29,087 nucleotides of DNA from Clostridiales bacterium (GTDB taxonomy: Bacteria > Bacillota_E > Sulfobacillia > Sulfobacillales > JAIMBI01): NCBI GenBank assembly GCA_027318915.1, contig DAHVOH010000042.1, positions 1-29,087 of the forward strand. The letters are read 5' to 3'. Position numbers and translations under genes: made by a program. Positions 21,761 through 28,065 of the stretch are shown here, one piece after another; positions within the stretch are counted from its first letter, which is position 1, and each line of letters opens with the position of its first letter. The notes under the pieces are model-generated. The model ran no database searches and was not told where the DNA came from. It worked only from the letters and a program-made list of their open reading frames with translations.

Positions 21761-22256
21761 GCACCACCACCTGCGGGCGGCGCTGGGCAAAGCAGGCGCG
21801 ATACTGCTCGGGGGTCAGCCGTCCGGCGCGGGCCTGCTCCGCCAGCCAATCCGCATCCGGCTGGGGAACGGCCGTCACCGCCCGGTCAAATGCGTCGGCC
21901 ACCGCGCGTCGTTTCCCGGCGCCGAGCCGGAGCGCGTCCAGGCGCTCGCCAAAGCGCGCGGCCTCGGCACCGTTGACGACAAAACGCCGGGGCGCCGCCG
22001 CCAGCAGACCCGCTTCGTCCAGGATCGCGAGCGCCGTCTCGTCCTCCACCCGCCCGGCGCGCACCTGGCGCCGAAGCTCCACGGCGCCCGCCCGCCACGG
22101 AAACGCGTCGGGCGGCCAATGCTCCACATGGCGCCAGACGAGATCGCGCAGCAACGCCTCTTCGGTTTCCAGGGCCCGGCGCTCCGCGCGCACGGCGGCC
22201 AGCCGATGGACGGCGGCCGCCAATTCAGGATCCACGACGTCCCGCGACACTTGCAT
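21747..22256 (-). CDS. hypothetical helical protein, 169 aa
   Basis: I do not recognise the family. ATG at 22256 with GGGGGG a few bases upstream; the product begins MQVSRDVVDPELAAAVHRLA. Residues 10-45 look like a charged coiled coil (VRAERRALETEEALLRDL). The middle has ELRRQVRAGRVEDETALAIL and RFVVNGAEAARFGERLDAL, and the C-terminal part LTPEQYRACFAQRRPQVVVL. No membrane helix, signal or metal motif. It is convergent with and overlaps the GH1 gene by 14 bp, and diverges from the HAD gene across a 40-bp gap. The open frame continues upstream through the HAD gene in antisense but is not coding there. Confidence 0.7.
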   Translation of the reverse strand: MQVSRDVVDPELAAAVHRLAAVRAERRALETEEALLRDLVWRHVEHWPPDAFPWRAGAVELRRQVRAGRVEDETALAILDEAGLLAAAPRRFVVNGAEAARFGERLDALRLGAGKRRAVADAFDRAVTAVPQPDADWLAEQARAGRLTPEQYRACFAQRRPQVVVLTVR

Positions 22257-22262
22257 CAAGCC

Positions 22263-22283
22263 CCCCGTCCATACATAACGGGG
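22263..22283. repeat. 6-bp inverted repeat in the 40-bp divergent gap before the HAD gene
   Basis: CCCCGT (22263-22268) and ACGGGG (22278-22283) with an A/T-rich nine-base loop, ending two bases before the AAGGAG ribosome site of the HAD gene (22286-22291). Possible shared operator or a leader hairpin that controls translation. Confidence 0.4.
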
Positions 22284-22296
22284 ACAAGGAGAAGAT

Positions 22297-23010
22297 ATGA
22301 CCGTCGATCTGGAACAGGCCCTGCTGGTGTGGGATGTGGACGGGACGCTGTTGGATGCCGGCGGGGCCGGGCATCGAGCCCTGGCCCAAGCCATTTTGGC
22401 GGTGACCGGCCGCCCGGTCTCGCTGACCACCCTGGACGTGGCCGGGCAAACCGACCGGCTTCTCATTGAGCAGGCGCTCCGCTTGGCAGGTGCCTCGGCG
22501 CGGCACTGGGATGCCGTGCGCCGGGTGTATCCGGATGTGTTGCAGGCGGAGCTGCACAAAAGCCCCGTGGCCGCCCTGCCCGGCATTCCGCTCGTGCTGG
22601 ATGCGCTGGCGGCGCACGGAGTGGCGGGCGTGCTCGGCACCGGCAATTTGGAGGTCGGCGCGTACCGCAAACTGGCCTGCGCGCATCTGGCCGGGCGCTT
22701 TGCGGCCGGCGGCTTCGGCGACCGACACCGCACCCGCGTGCCCGTCATCCAAGACGCCATCCGTGCCGGCCGCGCCCGCTGGGGCCGGCGGCTTCGCCCC
22801 GTCATCGTGGGCGACACCCCGCGGGATGCCCGCGCGGCGCACGCGCTGGGCGTGCCGGTGGTGCTGGTGGCCACGGGGCGCTTTGCCGCCGCCGAACTGG
22901 CGCCCCTGTCGCCGTGGCTGCTGGAAGACTTTCGGGACGTGGAGCGGGGCCTCAGGGTGCTGGGCGACGCCGTGGCCGCCAGCCGGCGACCGCCTGCACC
23001 GGGTCAATGA
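22297..23010 (+). CDS. HAD-family hydrolase, phosphoglycolate phosphatase-like
   Basis: 237 aa. HAD motif I WDVDGTLLDAGG (nucleophile Asp13, acid/base Asp15); motif II GVLGTGN near 115; a Lys in YRKLA (125); motif IV VIVGDTPRDARA (Asp173, Asp177). A helical C1 cap lies between motifs I and II. Removes phosphate from a small phosphorylated metabolite; the actual substrate cannot be read from sequence. AAGGAG five bases before the ATG. Its last 59 bp overlap the 3' end of the convergent NAD-kinase-like gene, a rather long overlap. Confidence 0.92.
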   Translation: MTVDLEQALLVWDVDGTLLDAGGAGHRALAQAILAVTGRPVSLTTLDVAGQTDRLLIEQALRLAGASARHWDAVRRVYPDVLQAELHKSPVAALPGIPLVLDALAAHGVAGVLGTGNLEVGAYRKLACAHLAGRFAAGGFGDRHRTRVPVIQDAIRAGRARWGRRLRPVIVGDTPRDARAAHALGVPVVLVATGRFAAAELAPLSPWLLEDFRDVERGLRVLGDAVAASRRPPAPGQ

Positions 23011-23956
23011 AGAGCGGGCCGGTGCGCTCGGGACAAATCTCCACGGATTGGCCAGCCTTCAGGGTGATGGTCCGCTCGCCGTCAACGGCCACGGTGCTGG
23101 CCTCCGCCATCATGAGCGTGACGGGCTGCCCCAGCGCGATGCGCTCCACCCCGGCCACCCGCACCTGCTCCACCAGGCCGGGCGCCAGAATGGCCGGCGC
23201 CAGTCGGCCGCGGCGGCCGAGCCGCACCACCAGCGCCCAGTCATCGTCCGCCGAGACCGGGTCCAAAAAGCCGCCGAGATTGGACAAACCCGGTCGGGTG
23301 GCATCGGCGATGGTCAAGACCAGTGTCGAGACCAGCTCACCCCGATAGACCGCGAGCGCTCCGGTAAACGGCGTCGCCACGTGAGCCGCGTCCACCAGCG
23401 CCAGATCGGGCAAACCTCCGGCGGGCGTGATGCGCAGGCGCTTGACGCGCCGGATCGCACTGCGGGGCGCCCGCCCCAAAGCCACGCGGGCCGCCGCCAT
23501 GCCCGCCAGGGTATCCTCGCCGGACCAGCAGGAAACATTGTTGGTGCCACCGGCCACCGGAAGGACGAACAGATCGGTGCCCGTCTTGGCCACCGCCCGC
23601 TGCGTGCCGTCGCCGCCGACGGAAATCAGGACGCGGACGCCGGCGCCTTGCAGCCGTTCCACCCAGGCACCCGTCAACGCGTCGCCCGTCAGGCGGACAG
23701 GTCCGCTCAGGATCGTGATGTCCGGTTCCTCGCGAGCCACCTGAAAGGCGAGGCCCTCGGGGTCGTCCACCATCACGACGGGCAGCGGGCCCACGGCCCG
23801 CACACCCCGAATCAGCCGACGCACAGCCAAGACCTTGGCGGGGCCGGAGGCGCTTGGCGCCAGCGCCACCAAACGCCGAATGTCACGTCCGGCCATCGGA
23901 TTCACGAGCAGGCCCACCGGGCTCTCGGCGGCCCGCCTACTCCTCACCGGGCGCAT
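22952..23956 (-). CDS. ATP-NAD kinase-like protein (AcoX family)
   Basis: 334 aa. The first 200 residues carry the NAD-kinase/diacylglycerol-kinase fold: GLLVNPMAGRDIRRLVA, then VLISVGGDGTQRAVAKT (GGDGT ATP loop) and LPVAGGTNNVSCW in place of the second kinase signature. The C-terminal half is a beta-sandwich ending in VAVDGERTITLKAGQSVEI. This layout matches the AcoX / ATP-NAD kinase-like group often found near acetoin dehydrogenase genes; its substrate is not established. Start is uncertain: ATG 23956 overlaps the marR stop by 20 bp, and GTG 23947 or GTG 23917 are alternatives. Co-transcribed with marR upstream; 3' end overlaps the HAD gene. Confidence 0.83.
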   Translation of the reverse strand: MRPVRSRRAAESPVGLLVNPMAGRDIRRLVALAPSASGPAKVLAVRRLIRGVRAVGPLPVVMVDDPEGLAFQVAREEPDITILSGPVRLTGDALTGAWVERLQGAGVRVLISVGGDGTQRAVAKTGTDLFVLPVAGGTNNVSCWSGEDTLAGMAAARVALGRAPRSAIRRVKRLRITPAGGLPDLALVDAAHVATPFTGALAVYRGELVSTLVLTIADATRPGLSNLGGFLDPVSADDDWALVVRLGRRGRLAPAILAPGLVEQVRVAGVERIALGQPVTLMMAEASTVAVDGERTITLKAGQSVEICPERTGPLFIDPVQAVAGWRPRRRPAP

Positions 23957-24347
23957 CCCCCATCTGCCCGAGCACGCGTTCCCAGGCCGCCCGCTCCTCT
24001 GCGGCGGCCCCGCGCAGCAATCGCTCCAAGTGCATCTCCAAAATGGCCTCCATGCCGCGACGGGCCGCATGCCCTTCGGGCGTGATGCGGACCCACACGA
24101 CCCGCCGATCCTGCGGATCTCGGACCTTGGTCAGCCACCCGCGACGGGCGGCCGCGTCCACCGCCCGGGTGCAGGTGGCCCCGCTGACGCCCAGCAGTGC
24201 CGCCGCGGCCATCAGCCGCAATGAGCCCCGGTCCAGCAATTCCAGAAGCTGCAGCTGGGTCGGCGAAGGGTGAGCCGCGGTGTCGCGAAAGCTTGATTCC
24301 ACGCGCCGCGTCGCCCGGAGCCAAAGCTGAGCCAGCGCGCGCTCCAT
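23937..24347 (-). CDS. MarR-family transcriptional regulator
   Basis: 136 aa. Winged helix-turn-helix dimer. The HTH reads SLRLMAAAALLGVSGATCTR with recognition helix AVDAAARRGWLTKV; the wing is DPQDRRVVWVRITPEG, the MarR signature. Dimerisation helices lie at both ends. The effector is probably a small aromatic or oxidant; unknown. ATG at 24347 with GGGAGGGG five bases upstream. It precedes and overlaps the AcoX-like gene and diverges from the histidine phosphatase gene across 102 bp holding palindromic sequences, which suggests autoregulation and control of the divergent gene. Confidence 0.9.
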   Translation of the reverse strand: MERALAQLWLRATRRVESSFRDTAAHPSPTQLQLLELLDRGSLRLMAAAALLGVSGATCTRAVDAAARRGWLTKVRDPQDRRVVWVRITPEGHAARRGMEAILEMHLERLLRGAAAEERAAWERVLGQMGDAPGEE

Positions 24348-24383
24348 GGAACCCCTCCCGGGCCATTGTACCAGCCTTCACGG

Positions 24384-24426
24384 AGCGCTGGCGGCCCGCT
24401 GTGCGGGGATGGTACAGTAGCGCTAC
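24384..24426. promoter_or_regulatory. candidate MarR operators in the divergent marR / phosphatase region
   Basis: GTAGCGCTAC (24417-24426) is a perfect 10-base palindrome, and its AGCGCT core occurs again at 24384-24389, 35 bp away. TTGTACC (24366-24372) and GGTACA (24411-24416) form a further wide inverted repeat. Palindromes placed between divergent start codons fit dimeric MarR binding; identity is an inference. Confidence 0.4.
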
Positions 24427-24449
24427 AAGCGTTCTGAAGGGAGACCCCG

Positions 24450-25067
24450 GTGGCCGAACGAACACGCCCCCTCACCGTGTTGCTCATCCGCCACGGCGAA
24501 AGCGAAGCCAATGCTCTGGGGCGCTTTGCCTTTCGCACCTGGGACCCGGGGCTGACCGAACGCGGCCGCGAACAAGCCCGCGTGCTGGTGGCGCAGCTGG
24601 CCGGCCTGGCTATTGCCGGCCTGGTGTCAAGCCCGCTTCGTCGGGCGCAGGAAACCATTCGGCCCCTGTCCGAGGCGCGTGGTCTGGCGGTGGAAACGCT
24701 GCCGGCACTGGCCGAATTGGACATGGGCCGGTGGGATGGCCAGGTGCTGACCGACATCGCGGCGCGCGAACCGGTCGCCTGGCAGGCGTGGCGCCGCGAT
24801 CCCGAGTCCCATCCGCCGCCGCGCGGCGAACGCATCCTGGCCGTCGGACAGCGGGTGTTGGCCGGGCTCGATAGTCTCCGGGGCCGGTCGGGACTCATCG
24901 TGGCCAGTACGCACGCGGACTGCGTCAAAGGAGCGGCACTCGCGGTTTTGGGGGCGGCGGGCCCCTCGGCGCGGCGCCTGCATGTGCCCAACACCGGCCA
25001 GCTGTTGCTGCGGGCCACCGAAAGCGGGTGGGTGCTGGTCCTGCCGCCGCTCTATGCCGGACTTTAG
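24450..25067 (+). CDS. histidine phosphatase (phosphoglycerate mutase-like)
   Basis: 205 aa. Two-histidine phosphatase fold: LIRHGESEAN with catalytic His15; SSPLRRAQET with phosphate-binding Arg64; LAELDMGRWDG with Glu89 as proton donor; STHADCVKG with His155. The length and lack of the mutase-specific insertions suggest a broad or metabolite-specific phosphatase (CobC/PhoE type) rather than glycolytic mutase. GTG at 24450 with AGGGAGA upstream. It ends ten bases before the convergent Fur gene. Confidence 0.93.
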   Translation: MAERTRPLTVLLIRHGESEANALGRFAFRTWDPGLTERGREQARVLVAQLAGLAIAGLVSSPLRRAQETIRPLSEARGLAVETLPALAELDMGRWDGQVLTDIAAREPVAWQAWRRDPESHPPPRGERILAVGQRVLAGLDSLRGRSGLIVASTHADCVKGAALAVLGAAGPSARRLHVPNTGQLLLRATESGWVLVLPPLYAGL

Positions 25068-25077
25068 CGGCCGGCGC

Positions 25078-25527
25078 TCAGGCGGACGGCGCCCCCGCTT
25101 TCCGGCATTCGGGACACAGGCCGTGCAGTTCCGCGTGATGAAAGGTCACCAAAAAGCCGTTGCGCTCGGCCAATTTCACCAAGGCCTCGTCCAGCCCGCA
25201 TTCGTCCAGATCAAACGTGCGCTGGCAGCTGACGCAGAGAAAATGGTCGTGATGCGGGCGATAGGGACTCACCAGTTCATAGCCGATATGCTCGTGGCCC
25301 ACCATGACCGGATGCACGATGCCGGCCTGCGTCAACTGCTGCATCATGCGGTAGACGGTGGCGGGATTCATGCCCTCGTCCGCCAGCAAACCCGCCAGCT
25401 GCGTGCTGGTGAGAGGTTCCGAATGGCCGGCCAGGGTGCGAAACATCCTAAGCCGGTTGGGGGTGACCCGCAGTCCATGATCCTTCAAACTGGCTCGAAA
25501 CTGGCGCTCCGCGCTTGCCGTCGCCAT
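25078..25527 (-). CDS. Fur-family metalloregulator
   Basis: 149 aa. N-terminal winged helix: LKDHGLRVTPNRLRMFRTL, then the recognition region NPATVYRMMQQLTQAGIV (residues 54-71). Dimerisation domain: regulatory metal site around His92, His93, His95 (PHHDHFLCVSC) and two structural zinc CxxC pairs, Cys98/Cys101 and Cys138/Cys141 (HGLCPEC). Which metal (Fe, Zn, Ni, Mn) or peroxide it senses cannot be fixed from these residues. ATG at 25527 with AAGGAG eight bases upstream; the open frame above it is non-homologous. It diverges from a NicO/UreH-like transporter gene, so nickel, cobalt or iron control is likely (inference). The minus strand also carries a TATAAT at 25611-25606 within the shared promoter. 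Confidence 0.93.
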   Translation of the reverse strand: MATASAERQFRASLKDHGLRVTPNRLRMFRTLAGHSEPLTSTQLAGLLADEGMNPATVYRMMQQLTQAGIVHPVMVGHEHIGYELVSPYRPHHDHFLCVSCQRTFDLDECGLDEALVKLAERNGFLVTFHHAELHGLCPECRKAGAPSA

Positions 25528-25584
25528 GCCGTCGCTCCTTCCCGCGTCGCTTCCACCATACGGCATTTTGCCGCCAGCGGCCAC

Positions 25585-25613
25585 TTGACGACCACCCCAT
25601 CCGGCATTATAGT
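25585..25613 (+). promoter_or_regulatory. near-consensus sigma-A promoter for the NicO-like gene
   Basis: TTGACG (25585-25590), exactly 17 bases, TATAGT (25608-25613): the best promoter in the window, 33 bp before the GTG at 25646. The -10 overlaps a TATAAT on the opposite strand (25611-25606), so the site could fire both ways. Confidence 0.75.
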
Positions 25614-25618
25614 GTACT

Positions 25619-25633
25619 TGCAATGAATTCGCA
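25619..25633. promoter_or_regulatory. candidate Fur-family operator
   Basis: TGC-AAT-GA-ATT-C-GCA is a near-palindrome with an A/T core, right after the -10, at the expected transcription start. Its place between the divergent fur-like and transporter genes suits a repressor site. It is not a textbook Fur, Zur or PerR box. Confidence 0.4.
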
Positions 25634-25645
25634 GGAGGCGCGGAC

Positions 25646-26572
25646 GTGATCAATCTCTGGGACCCCCAGCATTTGACCTTGATCCTCGTGTTTCCGACGG
25701 CCTTCCTGCTGGGGATGACGCATGGCATCACCCCGGACGAACACACGTGGCCCATCACCTTCAGCTATTCGGTGGGCAGTTACTCCAGCCGAGGCGGCCG
25801 CCGAGCCGGCTTCTTGTTTTCGGCCGCATTCACGCTGCAACGAGCCATCGCCTCCGAACTGGCGTTTTTGGCGTTGACCTCCTTCCAGTTCGCGGCGCGG
25901 TGGGAATATGTGGTCTATTTGGTGGTGGGCGGGGTCATGGCCGCCTCCGGTCTTTACATTCTGCAGAAGGGGCAGGTGCTGCACCTCGGCCACGTGCACG
26001 GGCCGGGCCCGGACCCGAGAGCCGCCCGGGATATCAAGTCCCCGCGGCCGATCCCGCCCTATATGCCGCTGGTGCACGGGTTCATCGCCGGCTGGGGCGT
26101 CGGCGCCTTCGCCGTCATCATCTACACGGTGCTCGCCCCGGCCATGCCGAGCGTCTGGATCGGATGGGTGCCGGGCGCGCTGTTCGGACTGGGCACGATG
26201 GTGATGCAGATCCTGTTGGGTTCGGCGTTCGGAGCCTGGATGGAGCGCCGTCGCCTCAGCGCCGAAGCCAAGCAGTACGTTGCCCGCAAGATGAGCGGGC
26301 GGACCCTGACCGGCGGCGGCATCGCCTTCATGGCCGTGGCCGTGCTCGGCTTGGTCTGGCCCGGCGTCATTGCGCGGATCGCGCTGGTGACCCCGATCCA
26401 CATTCACAACCTGCACAACTTGGGCGCCGGATTCATTCTGGCGGTGCCCATCCTGTTCGGCGTCGCGACCTGGGCGTTCTTCACCAGCACGCACGAGGCG
26501 GCGCAGATGCCGACCGACCCCGACGTGGAGCCGCGCGTCGTCCAGAGCGCGGGCCCGTCCCCGAGCCGCTAG
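25646..26572 (+). CDS. NicO/UreH-like metal-transport membrane protein
   Basis: 308 aa, about six to seven transmembrane helices. Helix 1 carries GMTHGITPDEH (His26, Asp31, Glu32, His33), which resembles the H-x4-D-H nickel/cobalt signature of NiCoT and related UreH/NicO proteins but with one extra residue. A His-rich loop (HLGHVHG, near residue 115) and HIHNLHN late in the protein add metal-binding potential. LQRAIASELAFLAL and GALFGLGTMVMQILLG are further helices. Likely moves Ni2+ or Co2+; direction unknown. A sulfite-exporter-type function is the main alternative. GTG at 25646, seven bases after AGGAGG. Divergent from a Fur-family gene, with a strong promoter and palindrome between. Confidence 0.78.
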   Translation: MINLWDPQHLTLILVFPTAFLLGMTHGITPDEHTWPITFSYSVGSYSSRGGRRAGFLFSAAFTLQRAIASELAFLALTSFQFAARWEYVVYLVVGGVMAASGLYILQKGQVLHLGHVHGPGPDPRAARDIKSPRPIPPYMPLVHGFIAGWGVGAFAVIIYTVLAPAMPSVWIGWVPGALFGLGTMVMQILLGSAFGAWMERRRLSAEAKQYVARKMSGRTLTGGGIAFMAVAVLGLVWPGVIARIALVTPIHIHNLHNLGAGFILAVPILFGVATWAFFTSTHEAAQMPTDPDVEPRVVQSAGPSPSR

Positions 26573-26584
26573 CGGGACGGGCCC
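26551..26584. terminator. 11-bp hairpin between convergent genes, likely bidirectional terminator
   Basis: GGGCCCGTCCC (26551-26561) and GGGACGGGCCC (26574-26584) pair perfectly; the 12-base loop holds the TAG stop of the NicO-like gene (26570-26572). Six bases later comes the stop of the convergent MFS gene. No T-run on either side, so it may act by blocking polymerase or by protecting 3' ends. Confidence 0.65.
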
Positions 26585-26590
26585 TCCGGG

Positions 26591-27844
26591 TCAAGAGGCC
26601 ACTTGATCCGGTTCCATCAAACCCGGCCGCGGCTTGGTTTCCGGCAGCGTGAGAGCCGTCAGCAACGCCCCCAGCAGGGCGACGCCGGAAAACGCGAGCA
26701 GACTCCAGCCCAAGCCGTGCGGCCCATTCAACAGCCCAAACAAGAGCACGCCGAAGATGCCGCCCAAGCGCCCCACCATTTCGGCCTCTCCCTGTCCGCT
26801 GGCGCGAATGCCGGTCGAAAAACGCTCGGCCGTGGCGATGACCGTCGTTTTGTCAGGACCCATGGCGCCAAAGGCCAGGGCCACCGACAGCAGGATGCCC
26901 GCCACCCAGAATGGCGCGTGGCTTCCGGTCAGCACCAGGAGGCCGAGCGGCAGCAGCGCGAGGCCTCTGCCCAAAAATCCCGCCCACTGCAGGGGCCGCC
27001 GGCCCCAGCGATCGATGACGAAGATGGTGGCAAAGCCCCCGGCCAAACTGAGCAGCTTGACCAGGATGGCCTCGTACCCGCTCTGGCTGGCGTCCTGTGA
27101 CCACAGGAGCGCGATGATGAGCGGTAAAAACAGCGTCAGGCCCTGCCCGGTCACCTGATGGAGGAACCAAAGAATGGCCGAGGAACCCGCCGTCTTCAGC
27201 GCATCCAGGCGCAACGCGCGGTGGGCGATGCGGCCCACCGAACCGAGCCGACGTTTGAGCCAGGGCTCGGTTTCCGGCAGCGCGCGCCGCGAGACCAGGG
27301 TGACGGCTCCCATGGCGGCGCCGATCAGGAGAACCCAGCGGAAGCCGTTGGGTCCCGTGCCCACCAACAGACCGCCCACACCGTAGGCCACCACCTGACC
27401 CACGTCGCTGATCCACAGCACGAGGGCCATGGTGGCGCCGCGATGGCCCGGCTTCAGCGTTTCCACCAGATACGGAAACACCACCGCGAAGTCGGCGCCG
27501 ATACCAAGACCCATGATGGCCCGCCAGATGAGCAGCGACCAGTAGCCGTGGGCCAGCGCCGCCATCACCGCGGCCACCACGAACGTGGCAAAGTCCGTCA
27601 GCAGGAGGACCCGGCGTCCGAAGCGATCCGCCAAGGCGCCGGCCACGATGCTGCCCACCACCGACCCGAGCAGCGGCGCGGCGGTGAGGTTGGCGGTCTG
27701 GCTGGCCGTGAGATGCCAGAGATGCCGAAGATGCACCAACACCACCGAAATCGCCGTGACATCATAGCTGCCTGCCACCAGGCCGATGGCGGCCATCCAG
27801 GCGGCAGGGGTCATCAATCCCGTCCGTGTTTCGGCTGGCTGCAC
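26591..27844 (-). CDS. MFS transporter (sugar-porter/metabolite:H+ type)
   Basis: 417 aa with 12 predicted helices. Motif A is present twice, as in the family: GALADRFGRRVLLL between helices 2 and 3 and VIDRWGRRPLQWAG between helices 8 and 9. Also IMGLGIGADFAVVFPYLVE in helix 4 and ALPETEPWLKRRLG at the start of the central loop. The layout is that of sugar-porter / sialate- and aromatic-acid:H+ symporters; the substrate is unknown. Start at GTG 27844, five bases after GGAGGTG; an internal ATG (residue 11) is possible, while the upstream open frame to 28141 is not homologous. Divergent from acetyl-CoA synthetase, so an organic acid such as acetate is a reasonable guess only. Confidence 0.9.
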   Translation of the reverse strand: MQPAETRTGLMTPAAWMAAIGLVAGSYDVTAISVVLVHLRHLWHLTASQTANLTAAPLLGSVVGSIVAGALADRFGRRVLLLTDFATFVVAAVMAALAHGYWSLLIWRAIMGLGIGADFAVVFPYLVETLKPGHRGATMALVLWISDVGQVVAYGVGGLLVGTGPNGFRWVLLIGAAMGAVTLVSRRALPETEPWLKRRLGSVGRIAHRALRLDALKTAGSSAILWFLHQVTGQGLTLFLPLIIALLWSQDASQSGYEAILVKLLSLAGGFATIFVIDRWGRRPLQWAGFLGRGLALLPLGLLVLTGSHAPFWVAGILLSVALAFGAMGPDKTTVIATAERFSTGIRASGQGEAEMVGRLGGIFGVLLFGLLNGPHGLGWSLLAFSGVALLGALLTALTLPETKPRPGLMEPDQVAS

Positions 27845-27862
27845 CCTGCCACCTCCCGGTAA

Positions 27863-27880
27863 GCTTTTCTCGCCAAAAGC
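27863..27880. repeat. A/T-rich inverted repeat upstream of the MFS gene
   Basis: GCTTTT (27863-27868) and AAAAGC (27875-27880) flank a six-base centre, about 20 bp upstream of the MFS start. Its A/T-rich arms stand out in GC-rich surroundings; possible operator. Confidence 0.35.
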
Positions 27881-27980
27881 CGAGGATCCCTGCCCTGCGG
27901 CGGAGAAAGCGGCACCGTCCCATCGTCCCGCTTCGGGCGGAGCGCGCGCCGGAGAGCGCACCCGCGGACGCCATGGTAAC

Positions 27981-27992
27981 CTATGCACATAG
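27981..27992. repeat. 12-base inverted repeat in the MFS / acetyl-CoA synthetase gap
   Basis: CTATG-CA-CATAG, about 75 bp before the synthetase GTG. An A/T-rich pocket in a 221-bp divergent gap, where the synthetase promoter must lie; no clear -35/-10 pair is visible. Confidence 0.3.
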
Positions 27993-28065
27993 CCGGCCGG
28001 CACCCCGGCCGCCGATCGCGGCTGAGCGGCCACCCTCGCATCGGTTGAGTGAGGAGCGTGAACTA

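Noticed and set aside
22466..24085. Plus-strand open frame of 539 codons across the HAD, AcoX-like and marR genes
   Set aside because: Out of frame with the HAD gene and antisense to the others; composition is non-protein-like.
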